Below are positions 44,323 to 57,300 of a stretch of DNA of 64,000 nucleotides, piece by piece (the first letter of the stretch is position 1; each line of letters opens with the position of its first letter). The notes beneath the pieces are model-generated. The model did no database searches. It saw nothing but the letters and a program-made list of their open reading frames with translations, and was not told where the DNA came from. Origin of the DNA: Sipunculus nudus (lineage: Eukaryota; Annelida; Sipuncula; Golfingiida; Sipunculidae); the NCBI GenBank assembly GCA_026874595.1, contig CM049314.1, positions 73,982,300 to 74,046,299 of the forward strand. The letters are read 5' to 3'. The position numbers were made by a program, and so were the translations under genes.

Positions 44323-45380
44323 ACTACGTAAGTACTGATTCCTCTGCCAATGATTGCCCCATTCTGCCATCACTTACCATCAGTCATTCTGACGTTATCG
44401 CTGGGAAGATTCGATATTTCTCCCAGGAATGGGAGAAATTGACATCAGATGCATTTATTCTTGATCTGGTGAATGGGTGCTCTTTAGAATTCACTGAAAT
44501 ACCTAGACAAACAGTGGAACCTTGACCCATTTCTTTCAGTGATAAAGAAAAGGCAGCTTGCAGTGCTGAAATTCTTAAATTTGTAAAAAAAGGGGTCATT
44601 AGTGAATGTGAAGATGAACATAGCCAATTTGTGTCTACAATTTTCTACGGCGTAAGAAATATTGGTCATTTCACATGATTTTAAATTTGAAATAAGTTAA
44701 TGACCATTTGGCTGACAGTCATTTTAAAATGGATACACTGCACAGTTGTATTGAACTGATGACCCCAGGTTGTTACATGGCCTCGTTAGACTTGTGTGAT
44801 GCATACTATTCGGTACGAGTCCACCCACATTATCAAAAGTATTTAAAGTTCAGGTGGAACGGAAAATTGTACAGATACACTGCTTTGCCTAATGGACTGT
44901 CACCTGCTCCTCTGTATTTTACAAAACTCCTAAAACCAGTTTTAGCCACACTCAGAGAACAGGGGCACACGGTGTCCATTTACCTGGATGATTTGTACAT
45001 TCAAGGCAAAACATTTGAACAGTGTCAATTTAGTGTTCAAGCTATATTAGAACTGCTAAGTAAACTTGGATTTACTGAACATCCTGAAAAATCTAAATTG
45101 ATATCTGACACCTGTATCACACATTTAGGCTCAATCTAGACTCAAAATTAATGCAGGTATCAGTTACCAGAGAGAAACAAGAAAAAATCACACAACTTGG
45201 AACTAGTGTTTTGAGAAAAAATTAAGCAACAAACATGTATTGTTCAGGATGTAGCACAGCTCATTGGAACCATGGTATCCTGTTTACCAGGGGTGGAATA
45301 TGGTACACTTTATTACAGAAACTTAGAAATTGACATAATTTAAGCTTGAAAAAACAGTAGAGGAGACTTCAATGCTTATA
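44318..45380 (+). pseudogene. DIRS reverse transcriptase, frameshifted
   Basis: The N-terminal part (44318-44525) reads AGKIRYFSQEWEKLTSDAFI and ENGCSLEF-like sequence to a stop. After frame changes near 44525-44700, a 143-codon frame (44708-45139) holds SHFKMDTLHSCIELM, CYMASLDLCDAYYSVRVHPH (first catalytic Asp), YLKFRWNGKLYRYTALPNGL, FTKLLKPVLATLREQGH, and the catalytic box YLDDLYIQGKTFEQ (44978-45010), then LGFTEHPEKSKLI. These are diagnostic of DIRS RTs. Stops and shifts downstream (45139, 45225, 45340) end the coding relic just before a MITE. Confidence 0.85.
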
Positions 45381-45653
45381 TTAACCCTTTACTGTTTACA
45401 AGCCTCTAAAGAGCACTCAAAATGGGCAACTAGAATGCCATGATATGTATAGATTCTTTCATTACAAAAATATTGCATATTATTTCTAAGTTTCAATGAT
45501 TTTCAATAATCTTCAGCATACCCTCTTAGTGGGAACTATTGAAAATTTGATAAACATACAAAAAAGCTTGAAAAGATATGGCTGTTAGTGTAAATATAAA
45601 TAGTGTCAGAATTTGTCGGAAATCTAAAATAAATTTAAACAGTAAAGGGTTAA
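45381..45653. mobile_element. 273-bp TTAA-flanked MITE (piggyBac-like)
   Basis: TTAACCCTTTACTGTTTA at the left is an exact inverted match to TAAACAGTAAAGGGTTAA at the right. The ends coincide with TTAA, the piggyBac target. It has no coding sequence and sits between RT and RNase H of the DIRS relic. Superfamily is inferred from TTAA and the CCCTTT terminus. Confidence 0.8.
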
Positions 45654-46020
45654 ACTGTCAGAAAAATCCATTGAAGACATGCATTAATGGTTTAATGTCC
45701 ACTCCTTCCCCAAGATCATTTCGCATGGGAACCCTAGTATAACTTTATGCACAGATGCCTCGCTTCAAGGCTGGGGGGCAAACTTAGGTATGGAGTCCAC
45801 TGGGGACGCTGGTCGGAATCAGAAAGTGATGCACACATAAATGTTTTGGTACTCAAAGCTGCTTTCCTGGGACTTGAAGCTTTATGTGGACACAGGTCAA
45901 ATGTTCATATACTACTGCAATTGGATAACTCCACAGCAGTGGTATATTTGAGAAATATGGGTGACACTCATTCAGTGACACTCATTTTAGAGTATTTTAC
46001 CTTCCTTTATGACTCAGGAC
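45654..46020 (+). pseudogene. DIRS RNase H relic
   Basis: SITLCTDASLQGWGANLG (about 45735-45785) carries the first catalytic Asp of DIRS-type RNase H. After a frameshift near 45785, a frame from 45747 reads VHWGRWSESESDAHINVLVL, KAAFLGLEALC, LLQLDNSTAVVYLRNMG (catalytic Asp in QLDN). The order and spacing are normal for DIRS. Confidence 0.8.
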
Positions 46021-46782
46021 TCCAGTATAGTGCTATAAACACAGCACGATCCGCTCTTGCATGCCTCTGCGATTCCATTGGAACTCGCCCATTAGTGAAA
46101 CGTTTCCGGGAAGCTGTTCAACATGCGTCCAGCATTACCAAGATACCAAAATATATCGAATGCTGACCATTTTTTGCAGTATTTAGAACAACTTTCGCCA
46201 CTAAACAGTTTGACATTAAGACATCTAACTCTAAAACTGGTGATGTTGCTGGCATTGATAACAGGGCAGAGATGTCAATCACTTTACTTGCTTGACCTGA
46301 ATCACATCAGAGTGTTACCAGATGGTGTGAATTTTGTAATAGACAAGATTGTGAAACAGTCTTAACCAGGTAGAGATCAACCAGTGTTAGTGTTACCTAT
46401 TTTACTGATAAACCAGAGTTGTGTGCTGCTTCAACTTTGAAGGAATATTTAGCTAGAACCAGGGATATTAGGGCTCAGATGAGTAGTACTAAATTGTTTA
46501 TTAGCTTTATTAGACCGTACAAGCCTGTATCAAAAGATACAATCAGTAGATGGGTGAAAACTGTGATGAATCTGGGAGGCATAGATACTAATGTAAACCA
46601 CACAGCACCAGAGCAGCTTCGGTCAGCAAGGTGTCTTCCAATGGTGCATCTCTCACCTCCATCATAAAGCCTGCTGGATGGTCAACATCTTGCACCTTTA
46701 GAACTTTTTATAAGAAACCCATTACATGTCAGTCAAGCTATGCTGAGGCAGTAGTTTCACATCACGATAGCAAACAGTAAAT
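46021..46782 (+). pseudogene. DIRS tyrosine recombinase, frameshifted
   Basis: N-terminal SAM-like part: LQYSAINTARSALACLCDSI and REAVQHASSITKIPKY. Catalytic part: TLKLVMLLALITGQRCQSLY (first catalytic Arg), KLFISFIRPYKPVSKDTISR, then, after a shift near 46595, HSTRAASVSKVSSNGASL with His (46601) and second Arg (46610), KPAGWSTSCTFRTFYKKPI with the candidate nucleophile Tyr (about 46710), and a stop at about 46782. The R...HxxR...Y layout defines the tyrosine recombinase used by DIRS elements instead of integrase. Stops near 46170, 46364 and 46667 in single frames show it is dead. Confidence 0.85.
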
Positions 46783-47051
46783 CCACTTGTGATACAGGTT
46801 TATTTGTTAACTTGGACACATGCTCAAACCAGAGCTTGATTTGACAGTAATTTACCAACATATTGTTTAACACACAAGCACTGTTGGATTTCTTTATGGG
46901 TTTTGGTTTCACGATTTTTCAAACATATAGTATATGTACCTTTACACTTAATAAATCTGTTATAACTTATATTTGTGTTATTATTGCACATCATACATGT
47001 CCACTCGCACTTCAAAATCTCTCGTAATCTTTGCTTCTGACGAGACAGTAG
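46783..47051. other. Putative DIRS 3' non-coding region
   Basis: AT-rich. At 47018-47052 a partial copy of the arm of the following inverted repeat appears (AATCTCTCGTAATC...GACGAGACAGTAGAATT), as might be expected of a DIRS internal complementary region. Confidence 0.45.
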
Positions 47052-47302
47052 AATTAATAAATTAAACAAGACTTACCAAGTTGAAGTTTGATTAGAATTC
47101 TACTGTCTGGTCAGGAGCATGAGAGATTAAGCGCCCACCCTTCCCACCCATGTTTATCTACATTCTTGTGAGTCAACATTCAGACTGTGAAAATTGACTC
47201 ATGGGATCGCAACGCAATCTCGCTTAATCTCTCATATTCCTGACCAGACAGTAGAATTCCAATCAAACTTCAACTTGGTAAGTCTGGTTAAATTTATTAA
47301 TT
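47052..47302. repeat. Inverted repeat with 82-bp arms and 87-bp loop
   Basis: The left arm (47052-47133) begins AATTAATAAATTAAACAAGA and runs through TCTACTGTCTGGTCAGGA to GAGAGATTAAGCG. The right arm (47221-47302) is its near-complete inverted copy, ending TGGTTAAATTTATTAATT. Inside the loop TGAGTCAA and TTGACTCA form a second pair. Either a DIRS terminal inverted repeat with its complementary region or a separate foldback MITE. Confidence 0.8.
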
Positions 47303-48844
47303 ATCAAACATGAAGTAATTTGTAAAATGTATGTGCCCTGAGACCTGGACTTGGTGTCATTTTGACCCGAAAATCCATAAATTACTTTATCTATTGGCAG
47401 GTTATCTGTATCTGGAAGATGGAAGGTTTGGAATGAAAGTTTAGCTTAAAATACATCATCAAAGCTTTTCAAGAAGTGGGTTCTGTGATTTTGACCTTTG
47501 ATCTCATGACCCCAAAAAACTTTTTCTTACATTATTGGTTGCTCATATATAAGTCAAGTTTGATGTTTCTTTGGCACCACATGCATCAATTTATTTTTTT
47601 TTTTTCTTTTTCCTTTTTTTTATACAGGGGAAACCTAGTAATTTTAGCTTCTTTCAGCCACTGCTGTCAGAATCCTTTCTGATGACATTGTAAAGCCAAA
47701 TCTTTTATTTTATAACTCGCCAGGTTTAAGTGTTTGTCTATTTATAGCTTTGGCACACTGTCAACTGTGTCAGATTTTGCAACAGGCCGGGAGTTGAGCC
47801 AGTCGTCATGTTTCTATTTATAGCTTTGGCAAACTGCCTAGTGCTTCAGATTCAGCAACAGGCCAAGACTTCAGCCAGTTTGCACAAGTTTTCCAAGTTG
47901 CACATTAGGTACACTTGACCTGTGGAAAAGCTAAGCTATAGGCTCCCCCAACCTCGAATTACAGGTGTGACTCAATATCAAAGTTTAAAGAGGAACTTGT
48001 TAATTCCTTGGGATTATATTAGGTATGTATAGAGCCATTACAAATTAGTTTTATCAATATTCAGCTCAAGTTGTGTGTAAAAATAATTAATGAATAAGAT
48101 GTTCCTGTAATCAGATAAAGCATCAAGTAGCCATTTGTTATTTTTTATCAAATGATTTATGAAAATATCAGCCTGAATCTATTTTTATGGGAATGATCCA
48201 GATATTTTTAATATGATAAATAGTGTTCCTAAAGTCAGAACTGTCTCAGAATTGTCACACTATCAGATTGCAAGGGGTCATTAGGTTAGTTGAGGTCCAT
48301 GCCCAATCTAACCTGTAGGCAGCTCCTGGGTGCCTTTAGTCCTGGGCAACTGTCGTGCTGCAAGCTGGGTGCTCATGGCCCTGGATGACTTTTACATACC
48401 CAGTTGCATTAACTGCGTGAGACAGATAAGGTGTTTCTGGAACAAATGTTTCTTGATTTGCAGTGTGTCTTTAAAATATACCCAGACCAGGTGTTCCTTA
48501 AAAATCGGAAGGTGAGGTTATTTTTAGCTTAATGGTAAAACGGTTGTACATAATTATCGATATGATGAAAGTACTTTGCCTGACTAAATGTTTTTATTTT
48601 TCTTTAATAATATATTAGATGGCGTGATTCTAGTGTTACATTTCTTAAAAAGTTATGTTGTTTTCATCACTTTTCTATGAAATAATTCTGATATATGTAC
48701 ATTTAGGTGAATTTAATATTTTTAAAAGAATTGCTCTGTTTAATTGAGCATAACTGTCAGCATGTTTTTTTTAGATGTTGGTTAGCCATTAATAAACAAT
48801 AGATTTTGCTAAAGTTGAATTGTACTAAGGAATTTGTGAACATT
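47303..48844. other. Non-coding stretch with C-type remnant in opposite orientation
   Basis: At 47340-47580 TTGACCTTTGATCTCATGAC and GGCAGG...GGAAGGTTTGG are C-core sequence reversed. At 47733 and 47811 an 80-bp segment (TATTTATAGCTTTGGCA...CAACAGGCC) is tandemly duplicated. Otherwise nothing was recognised. Confidence 0.5.
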
Positions 48845-49788
48845 CCTTTTTAGCTCATCTGAGCTGTAGCAATAATCCTTTTTTCACGCAGATAGATGGG
48901 GCATATCGAATGGAAAACTTGGTCACTGTGCCTTCATTCATTAGAGGAACTGACGAAAAACTTTTCCAGTGAAAACATATTGTTAAACTTCAACACTGCC
49001 CACTGAAAAAGCCACAAGTGTTGTTTTGTTTATATTGGGCTTAATTATTCCTCCCTATATTTCATAAACACATGCCAAACTTTAGGGTCAATATTGCATA
49101 ATTTGTAAAAGTTCTGGGCGTCAACATAATACACCTTGTCAAAAACCAGGAGAGATATCACCCACTTAACATAACGACGGTTGAAGGTGGAGAACTTTTC
49201 AAGCAAACAACTATGTAAAATTTTAATAAATTGTATTCAAGGAATTAGATAATTTTTTAGGTATTACCAAAAATGATAAATCAGTACCTTCAATTTTGTC
49301 ATCTGAGCTATAGTGATGTTCAATTGTCGATCCTCTGATTGTCCGTTAACAAGACACTTTTGAAATTCTTGAACTTACAAATCCATAATTCTTCTTACAG
49401 TTAGATGTCCCCTGTGTCACTGTGACTTTGTTCCTTCGAAAAATTAATTACAAGTCTATTATTGCACTTCAAAACTGTCTACCATTAAACCACTAGTGTT
49501 AATGTGTTCATGTTTTATATAACCATTTCTGCATATATTCCCTTTAAATTAGATCAACAATTCGTAAATGTTTGAAGTTATTTGATCAAACATAATGCAC
49601 TTTGTATAAAATCAGATCAGGAAATACGTTTACTCACCTAAACAGATAATTGTCAAAGAATATTCCTAAGGATATCACTTTATTTATCAAGATTCATTTG
49701 TAAACCAGAAATCGGATAATTATTGTCTTTTTAAGTCATCGGCATAATTGCAGTACCTTAAACATGGCCCAACTTTGACTATGGCTTA
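48845..49788 (+). mobile_element. Two decayed B-family relics
   Basis: 48845 starts TTTTTAGCTCATCTGAGCTG, a 5' end with the hairpin loop deleted. B-core landmarks follow (CATGCCAAAC, AACATAATACACCTTGTC). At 49298 CATCTGAGCTATAGTGAT starts a second relic whose core runs to CCCAACTTTGACTATGG, where B'9 begins. Confidence 0.6.
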
Positions 49789-50300
49789 TTTTTTAGCTCA
49801 GCTGACTGAAAGTCACCTGAGCTATAGCGATCAACCTTTGTCCAGGATCCGCCCATCGGTCTGTCTGTCCGTTTGTCTGTCCGTCCGTTAACCAGGCACA
49901 AATCGTAACCGCTGGATGCATTTCCCCCTATTTTGAGACCTTCAAAATGGGGTTATCTGTTAACAGGGCACAAATGGTAATAATTGGACTAAGAAATTTT
50001 TAACTTGACATCCAGGGAGGTCCCTGAAAAATCTCCTTGGAATCCTGATATTAAGTCTGTTATCCATATATTCTCCAAGCTATGGAGCTCAGAAGTACCC
50101 CCTATAATAATTAAAAATTTTAGATAAAAGCTTAACTATCTGAACAACTGTTGCATTAAGCACCATGGTTCTTTGCCTGCATATTGATCATGTATTGTTC
50201 TGTTAGTTGCTGCAGACTGTGGGCCATCCATATATATATTTTTTAATTTTGCGCTTTTTTATCACAATTTATTAGACTTTCAAAGAAGTAGTTTCACTTC
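49789..50300 (+). mobile_element. B'-type element B'9, 3'-truncated
   Basis: The 5' end TTTTTTAGCTCAGCTGACTG with hairpin is intact. It carries a GTCTGTCTGTCC tract and one satellite unit (GATCATGTATTGTTC at 50187). No 3' terminus is found; similarity fades near 50300. Confidence 0.65.
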
Positions 50301-51105
50301 TGTACTGTTTTATCAACTGTTGACTACTTGTCACTGTCAGCCATGACAGCATGGTTCCAATAAAAGAATAGCGAACTCATTAAATAAATCAAATACATTT
50401 GGTATAATTGTGATTAGCCCCTACCCTATGTAACTCACTTAAGCATATCTTAATCATAGATTTGATATTACCAAACATGTAACTATGGTTATTCTTCAAC
50501 ATTCTTCAATCTACATCATTGATGTCACGTTATTGCATATTAGATATTTTATTTTATAAAAACCTTCCATTTCACTTGCTTCTTGTTCTTACATAAGCAC
50601 AGATGTAGTCATATGAGATGAAAATGTAGTATGCACATTTCATTTTGTTATAATAGTCTATTTTAACTGTGTGATTCTGCTTGTCCCTCACCATTCGGTT
50701 TATTTAATCTTATTTTGTGATCAGTATTCTTCATAAATAGCCTAGAAAGATGAGACAGGATTAAAGTTCACTTAACAATAGCTGGTTATACTAAGACACA
50801 ATGTCTGTATCACAATGATAAGATATGTTAAACAACAGACTATTCCATATCGATTCAATCAATGTTTCAAATACACTGACTTCTTTTTTGTCAATTTGTA
50901 AAATGCCTGAAAATTGACTGGTTTTACACATTGACTGTAACATATATTAATCATGGTTAAGTTTACTACACTGTGTTCTGAGCTCTTTGTGAATTATCTG
51001 GGCTTTTCTTGATCCTGATTGAAATATTTAAATAGTTTGATTATAGCAGTTTCTCTGGATATTGTATTTTTTAGCGATTTACTGGTCTAGCAGTCTATCA
51101 TCTAA
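50301..51105. other. Non-coding stretch
   Basis: AT-rich; nothing recognised. Confidence 0.5.
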
Positions 51106-52840
51106 GGCCAGACTTTTTTAATTCTTTGGTTTACGAACATGTTTGACAAAAGTGATAGGTAGGAGGTAGGAAAAAAAAATGGAACAAACCTGGAAACTGG
51201 TGTTCGTGAATCCTGTAATGTACAAACCTATATAAAATATATAAACTAATATATAAAATTAAAATATTATCATCACCCTCTTGAGTTTTCCACATGAATC
51301 ATGCGTGTGCCATGTCATTTTAAGCCATTCACATGTCATCGAAGGTAAAATAATGACAAATAAAAGTTTTAACAGCAAAACTTATATATGATTTGATACA
51401 CACCTGAAATAAAACTTCAGTCACTGTCCCTGCCAAGTGAACTGCCCATTTTATAAAGTTTTACAAATTAAAGACCAGTCAAATACTTATACAAATACAA
51501 AGTAATAATTTTTTTACAGATATGCAAGGAGAAAACTAAATATTCACTGCTAGCATGATAGACTGCAGATTTTATTTTTCAGTCGTGAATGACAATAACA
51601 ATGACTATATGCGACTTGCAGCTAAAAGCCTATTGTTTATCAAATGTCAACAACATGTAACTCGAGTTGTTTGATTCATGATCATGACCTTTCCTTTTTG
51701 GTGTTGCACGTGTTTGATAGTCCTTTGAATATACACCAACTAATAATAAAGTGAGGTTTCCATTGGAGATCACATTGAATAATTCAACTATTTTAAAAGT
51801 TTAAAAAGTATTAATAATCTTTATTTATTAATGAAGATCTGCATTTCTTACCAAGGCCGCGACAGTACGTATCGTACCCGGTACTCAGTTTAACATGCCG
51901 TCACTTGGCCACTGTCAGTCCGGTATTGGCTTTTCGGCATCCATACACATCAAAGCTTCCATCACATCCGTTTGGAACAATTGAATCCTTTCAAAGTTTC
52001 TGCATTTTAAATGGCCTTCATTTTTAGCTTGCTTTTGTTTTGACTATAAAAATACCCGCAAAGCCTATGCTTCACATAAACCCGCGCCACTAAGACTACA
52101 GATAGTCGGAAATCCTGCAGAAACCCTGAGAATTCCTGGAGTTTTCAAAGAATACATGACGACCTCATGCAGTATATAATTTCATCTGTTCAGTAATTTT
52201 CTTTTAAGCGTTACAAGACTACGTTTTTAAGTTTTGTTAAGTTATAATATTTTTAAGAGTAAACCTGTGAAACTTAGTTAATTTGCAGTAATAATAGCGT
52301 CTGACTTTGAGTGCAATAATTATAGTCTTAAGAAGTAAATTTGTTTGTATATCCAGCAAGTTATTAACAGTGGCAAGCTGGTAAAGCCGCTATGCAACCA
52401 AACTAATTTTCTTTTCTAATTCACATCTATCTAAAACAAATATGTTTAACGAGGTAAATATGACATAAACGCTTGTTTGAAAATGTACTGTAACGCCGAA
52501 AACGAACTTTGAAAACTCTCCAAGAATTCTCATTTTCCCTGCTGAATCTTTTGACTACTTGATGGCCAATCAATTGCATTTATGGTCCAAGGATACCCTA
52601 TTGTGATTGGCTTAAACCCTCCATCTGTCATTAAGAGAGTGACCTTTTTAGCCAATCATAAGAGTTCTAACGTTTAAGGTGATCTAATACCCACGGTCAC
52701 TAAACATTTCATTTGTCAACGACCGTGTTGGATGCGGCGACGCAATATAAAAGGAAAAAATGCCAATTTTATTTTTTTTCTGAAATGAGGAAATCGAAGG
52801 TCGGCGGGTTCGTAAACCGAAAAATTAAAAAAGTCTGGCC
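51106..52840. mobile_element. 1.7-kb terminal-inverted-repeat element flanked by TAA
   Basis: The left end GGCCAGACTTTTTTAATTCT (continuing to GGTTTACGAAC, 51106-51138) matches the inverted right end (52808-52840) over 33 bases with about two mismatches. TAA lies just outside both ends (51103-51105 and 52841-52843). GGCC-starting repeats plus a 3-bp TAA duplication fit PIF/Harbinger-type transposons. No transposase frame is visible, so it is non-autonomous; the interior is AT-rich without homology that I can name. Confidence 0.75.
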
Positions 52841-53047
52841 TAATTTGTTCCATAGTCGTTTGGACATTGGTAAGAATGAGTTCTAGTACAACTCAGTCCT
52901 ATAGAAAATGTTTTGTATATTGAGAAGAGCACTTGATCTTGTATTAAAGGCCTAGTTTCTTGGTGGAGGTAAAAGAGGGTACAGGTGCTATGGAGTTTCT
53001 TGTTTTAATATTTTGTGTAGCATGATGACCACTGAGTTTTTCCTTTG
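52841..53047. other. Short non-coding spacer
   Basis: Nothing recognised. Confidence 0.4.
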
Positions 53048-53765
53048 TTTTTACCTCAGCTGACTAAAAGTCATCTGAGCTGTAGCGATCACTCTTTGTC
53101 CGTCATTCATCTGGCCATCTGGCCTTCTGTCTGGCCGTTCGACCGTCCGTTAACAGGGCACAAATTGTAACCGCTGGATCTGGAATATTCTAACTTTACA
53201 TCCTGGGAGGTCCATAAAAAATCTCATTGAGCACCTGAAACTGATTCTCTGTTACCCATATCCTCTGAGTTACGCGGCTTGTAATTACCCCTCAGAATTA
53301 AAAAAAAATTGAGACGAGAGATCCAGTATCTGTTTAATGTATGCATTGATCACCATGCTTCTTTGCATAAATATTAATCATCGAGTGCTCCAACTGTTCC
53401 CACAAACTTGTGACGCCACCTGTATTTTCTAATTTTTATGATTTCTTCCCTCTATTTTTTTAGATTTTCAAAAAAGCTGCCACCTGTTAACAGGGCATAA
53501 ATGGTAATCATTGCACCTTGAATTTTATTACTTCACATCCTGGGAGTCAATGAAAAATCTCCTTGGAAACCTGATATGAGGTCTCTGTTACCCGTGTCCT
53601 CTAAGCTTTGGGCTTGTAAGTCCGCCCCCCTCCCCCGCCCCCCCGAATAATAAAAAGTTTGATAAATCTGTATCTCAATAACTAATGCATTGAATGCCAT
53701 GATTCTTTGCATGCATATTCATTGGGGGTTACATTAGTACTTGCAAACTGGTGATCCCACCTGTA
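53048..53765 (+). mobile_element. B'-type element B'10, interrupted by B'11
   Basis: The 5' end TTTACCTCAGCTGACTAAAA with hairpin partner, then GTCTGGCCGTTCGACCGTCC, then two diverged satellite units with a C-rich expansion at about 53622-53643. It ends at CTGGTGATCCCACCTGTATT TTT, where B'11 starts. Confidence 0.65.
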
Positions 53766-54352
53766 TTTTTAGCTCAGCTGACTGAAAGTCATCTGAGCTA
53801 TAGCGATTGCTCTTTGTCCGTCGTCCATCAGTCTGTCTCTCTCTCCGTCTGTCTGTCCGTTTACCAGGCACAAATCGTTACCACTGGACATGGAATCTCG
53901 TAACTTGGCAACCAGGGAGGTCCATAATAATCTCCTTGGAAACCTGAAATTTGGTCTCTGTTACCCATATTCTCCGAGCTATGGGCTCCTAAGTACCCCC
54001 AGAATAATGGAAAATTTGATACAAAAGCCCAAGTATCCAAACAATCATGGATTGATCACCTTGATTCTTTGCATGGATATTGATCATGGAATGTTTCATC
54101 AGTTTCTGTAGTCTGGTGGTTCCACCTGTATTTTTCGATTATTTTAGAATTTTTTTTTCTCTTAATTTTTAGCCCCCTTTTAATATGGTAAACTGTTAAC
54201 AGGGCACAAATAATAACAAATTGACCTAGAATCTTTTCTTTTGACATGCTAGGAGGCCCATAAAAAGTCTCCTTGGAAACCTGAAGTAAGGTCTCTGTTA
54301 CCCATATCCTTTAAGCTATGGGGCTCCGAAGTATCCCCCACAATAACGGAAA
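53766..54352 (+). mobile_element. B'-type element B'11, 3'-truncated
   Basis: The 5' end TTTTTAGCTCAGCTGACTGA is intact, with a CTGTCTCTCTCTCCGTC tract and one and a half satellite units (landmark 54081). Similarity stops near GAAAATTTAAGCC at 54352. The remainder of B'10 and B'11 is missing. Confidence 0.65.
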
Positions 54353-57300
54353 ATTTAAGCCTTTAAACTACAATACCGCCTTGGCGGGCGCACGGTTTGT
54401 CACAGGCCTAGAATTCAAAGGCGCCCGCCAGGGCGCGCTAAAGCCCATTTTACATACCCGTATTTGGGGCAAGTTTTGGGGGTGAAATATCTATTGTCAT
54501 CTATCATATTTGTACTTAAATGAAAGAGCAGAACGTCAAGAGTTGTTCTAACATGTGACCAAGACCCAAACTGGCGCGGACGCCGACTTGTTCGGAAAAA
54601 ATAAAAATGATTGACTTTCACTCACGTGGCCTTGTTACGTGGGCCCTGGTAAAATGTCGCCTGCGAGAGTAAAATCAGACACTTTCGCTAAATTCATCAG
54701 AAATCGGTAAATCACTAAATGTTGGCTATCAATTCCAGTGAGAAAACCAAGTGCAATGTGTTTACAGAGTTAACTTCCGTTAAATATTTCCAAGATCATA
54801 TATTATCCCTTTTTTTATTGGTTTAACTTATGACCAATGATCGCCGTCCGACTGACTGACGCGTTTGACAGACACCACGCACGTGATCTGAGTGACCTCC
54901 TAATTGTGTCATGTAATGGCACTGGAAAACCATGTTTTACCGATATCATATAATAAGATGAGTATTTATTTTAAACATTAACATATTTTCATAAATAAAA
55001 ATCGAAGATAATGTCATATATCATTTCGTATATATATGTGATGTCTGATTGTTTACTAGTGATCATTTCTGTGCCAAACATTCTATGTACAATCGTTATC
55101 GGGCACAATCGGCCGTGCACAAGAACTGTCTATCATTCTAAGAGACTTTATGAATTGAAAATAAAATTGATACCGTCTTAACTTAGAAAGAGCCTGATAA
55201 TTTATGGATATAGTTAATTTTCCAGTGTAAAATATAATGATAATATACTTCATGAAATATTGATGTAATTATTATACGACGTACGTGGAACTGCACGCTT
55301 ACACCCAGATCCTTGAATATGTAAGACAAGACAGTAAGTGACTTATACGCTTGAACAAATATGTATTAATACGGTTTCAACACATACTGAACAGATTTTT
55401 ACAAATTTGTATATGTGTAGTACTTTCTGTATATGTATAGGCTACATGTGTACGTGCACGTGTGCGCGCCTTTGTGTGCATGTGTGTGTATATAGGCCTA
55501 TATATATATACACATGTATATAGTATGTGCGTATTATAATTTTCATTAGTGATTGAAAAAAGCACTGTCACTGCCAGTGAAACAGATTTTGGGAGGAGCT
55601 GCAAAACATCCTTAAATATGATGTTTGCACATAGCAAATAAAATTATAAAACTATAACCTATTATATTATGAACTGAAGTAAATAATTTTTTTGGTAATA
55701 CATGTTTGCCTATAACAGGCTATTCATTGTTGTAAGGAATAGTACTGCGTTAAATGTTTGTACCTTTTAAACATAAAATCTTACCACTAATACCAGAACT
55801 TATAACTCCTTTTTACATTTCATCCATGTCAATTTCTCAAATCGGTTTCATTCGCTGCCTATATTCATAAAAAATACATAGTGTATACCGCAGACCGCCT
55901 GCATATATATCGCATATACCGTGCGCCCGGTATAAACGCCGCTTTATATTGATATCGCTCTCAAAACCCAGTCACCGTGCATGCATGGCCCAGGGATTAA
56001 ATATGTCTTGGTCATGATAATCCTTTAAAGTCATACGGCGGAGTCAGTCTCAGTCATGATACATGCATGACAAATGAATAAAATGCATTTGCCAATCTTA
56101 AATTAGAAGCTATAGCGTGTATATATATAGTGACGGTGACACAGTGAAAGTAAAATATAAAGTCCGAAGATGCGGACTTTCGATATGCATGCGCATGGTG
56201 TATTCAAAATGACGAGAAACCATGCAGGTGAACAAATTTGACTGAAATATAATTGTACCTTTCCATTGCTGTAAGATAAGATTTAAAAGACGCAGGTATA
56301 CAAATATATCTATATTGCAAAATGTTTGATGGCTTTGTCTCAAACTTGCCCCTTTCGAAGACCTAAAATACCACAGGGTGTCGGCTTCTCTTTTTACCCA
56401 CCCGACCTTGTCATTTTCACGTTTGATTGACAGTTTTATTAGCACACGGAAATTTTCTTATCACACAGAAGATTTTAGCGGAAAGACAGCACACATCATA
56501 CATGTGGCCAACCAGGCAGGGATTCGGAGTGAAAATTACTACTTTAAATTGGCACCTATTACATTAATCAACAAAGGATATCATTTACAATGTTCGAGAA
56601 CCGAACGACATGTATAATTGCAAGTTGTAGGTCATGGTCCGCGTCTCTACAGCTGACTGGACTGGTGAATACAAAATAAATAAATAAACAAACACCCAAG
56701 GGATCATAACTTATTAGAAGTTTTTGAAACATTCCAGGCGCTTCTTTATAATTATTGAAATGTTGCTGCATGTTGTTTTATGATTAACTGGAACTCTGCA
56801 TCTCCGTGAAATCACCACCTTGCAGCCTGGGGAGACCGCATGCATTCCTGCTGAAGCTGAAGTTTTATCAGCAGTGCATGACTTATGCATTCTGACTATA
56901 TGAAGGCTTAAATGTACAAAGTTGCATACGGAGGTTACCAGATAAGATATATGATTTGAAGTTAGGTCTCGTGTATACATCTAGTTAACCAAGGAATTGT
57001 GCATCTCAAAATTATTAAATAAATTTCCTACTTTTCTTCAAGTGAAGTTGAATTAAATAAATGTAATTATATATTATATTTCCATTTTATATTAATTTCA
57101 TAACGTAATTATGCTTCATTTAAATGTCACTGAAATAAAGTGCAAATTGAAGACCTGGATAAGTAAGTGCATGAAGATATGTAAGCCTACGTGCAATTTT
57201 CCTCTAAGATACCAGAATGTACTGCTATAAAATCATAGTAACTAGGCATAATTTTGATAGGCATTGTTGGACATACGTAGGCCTATATATTTGAATAACA

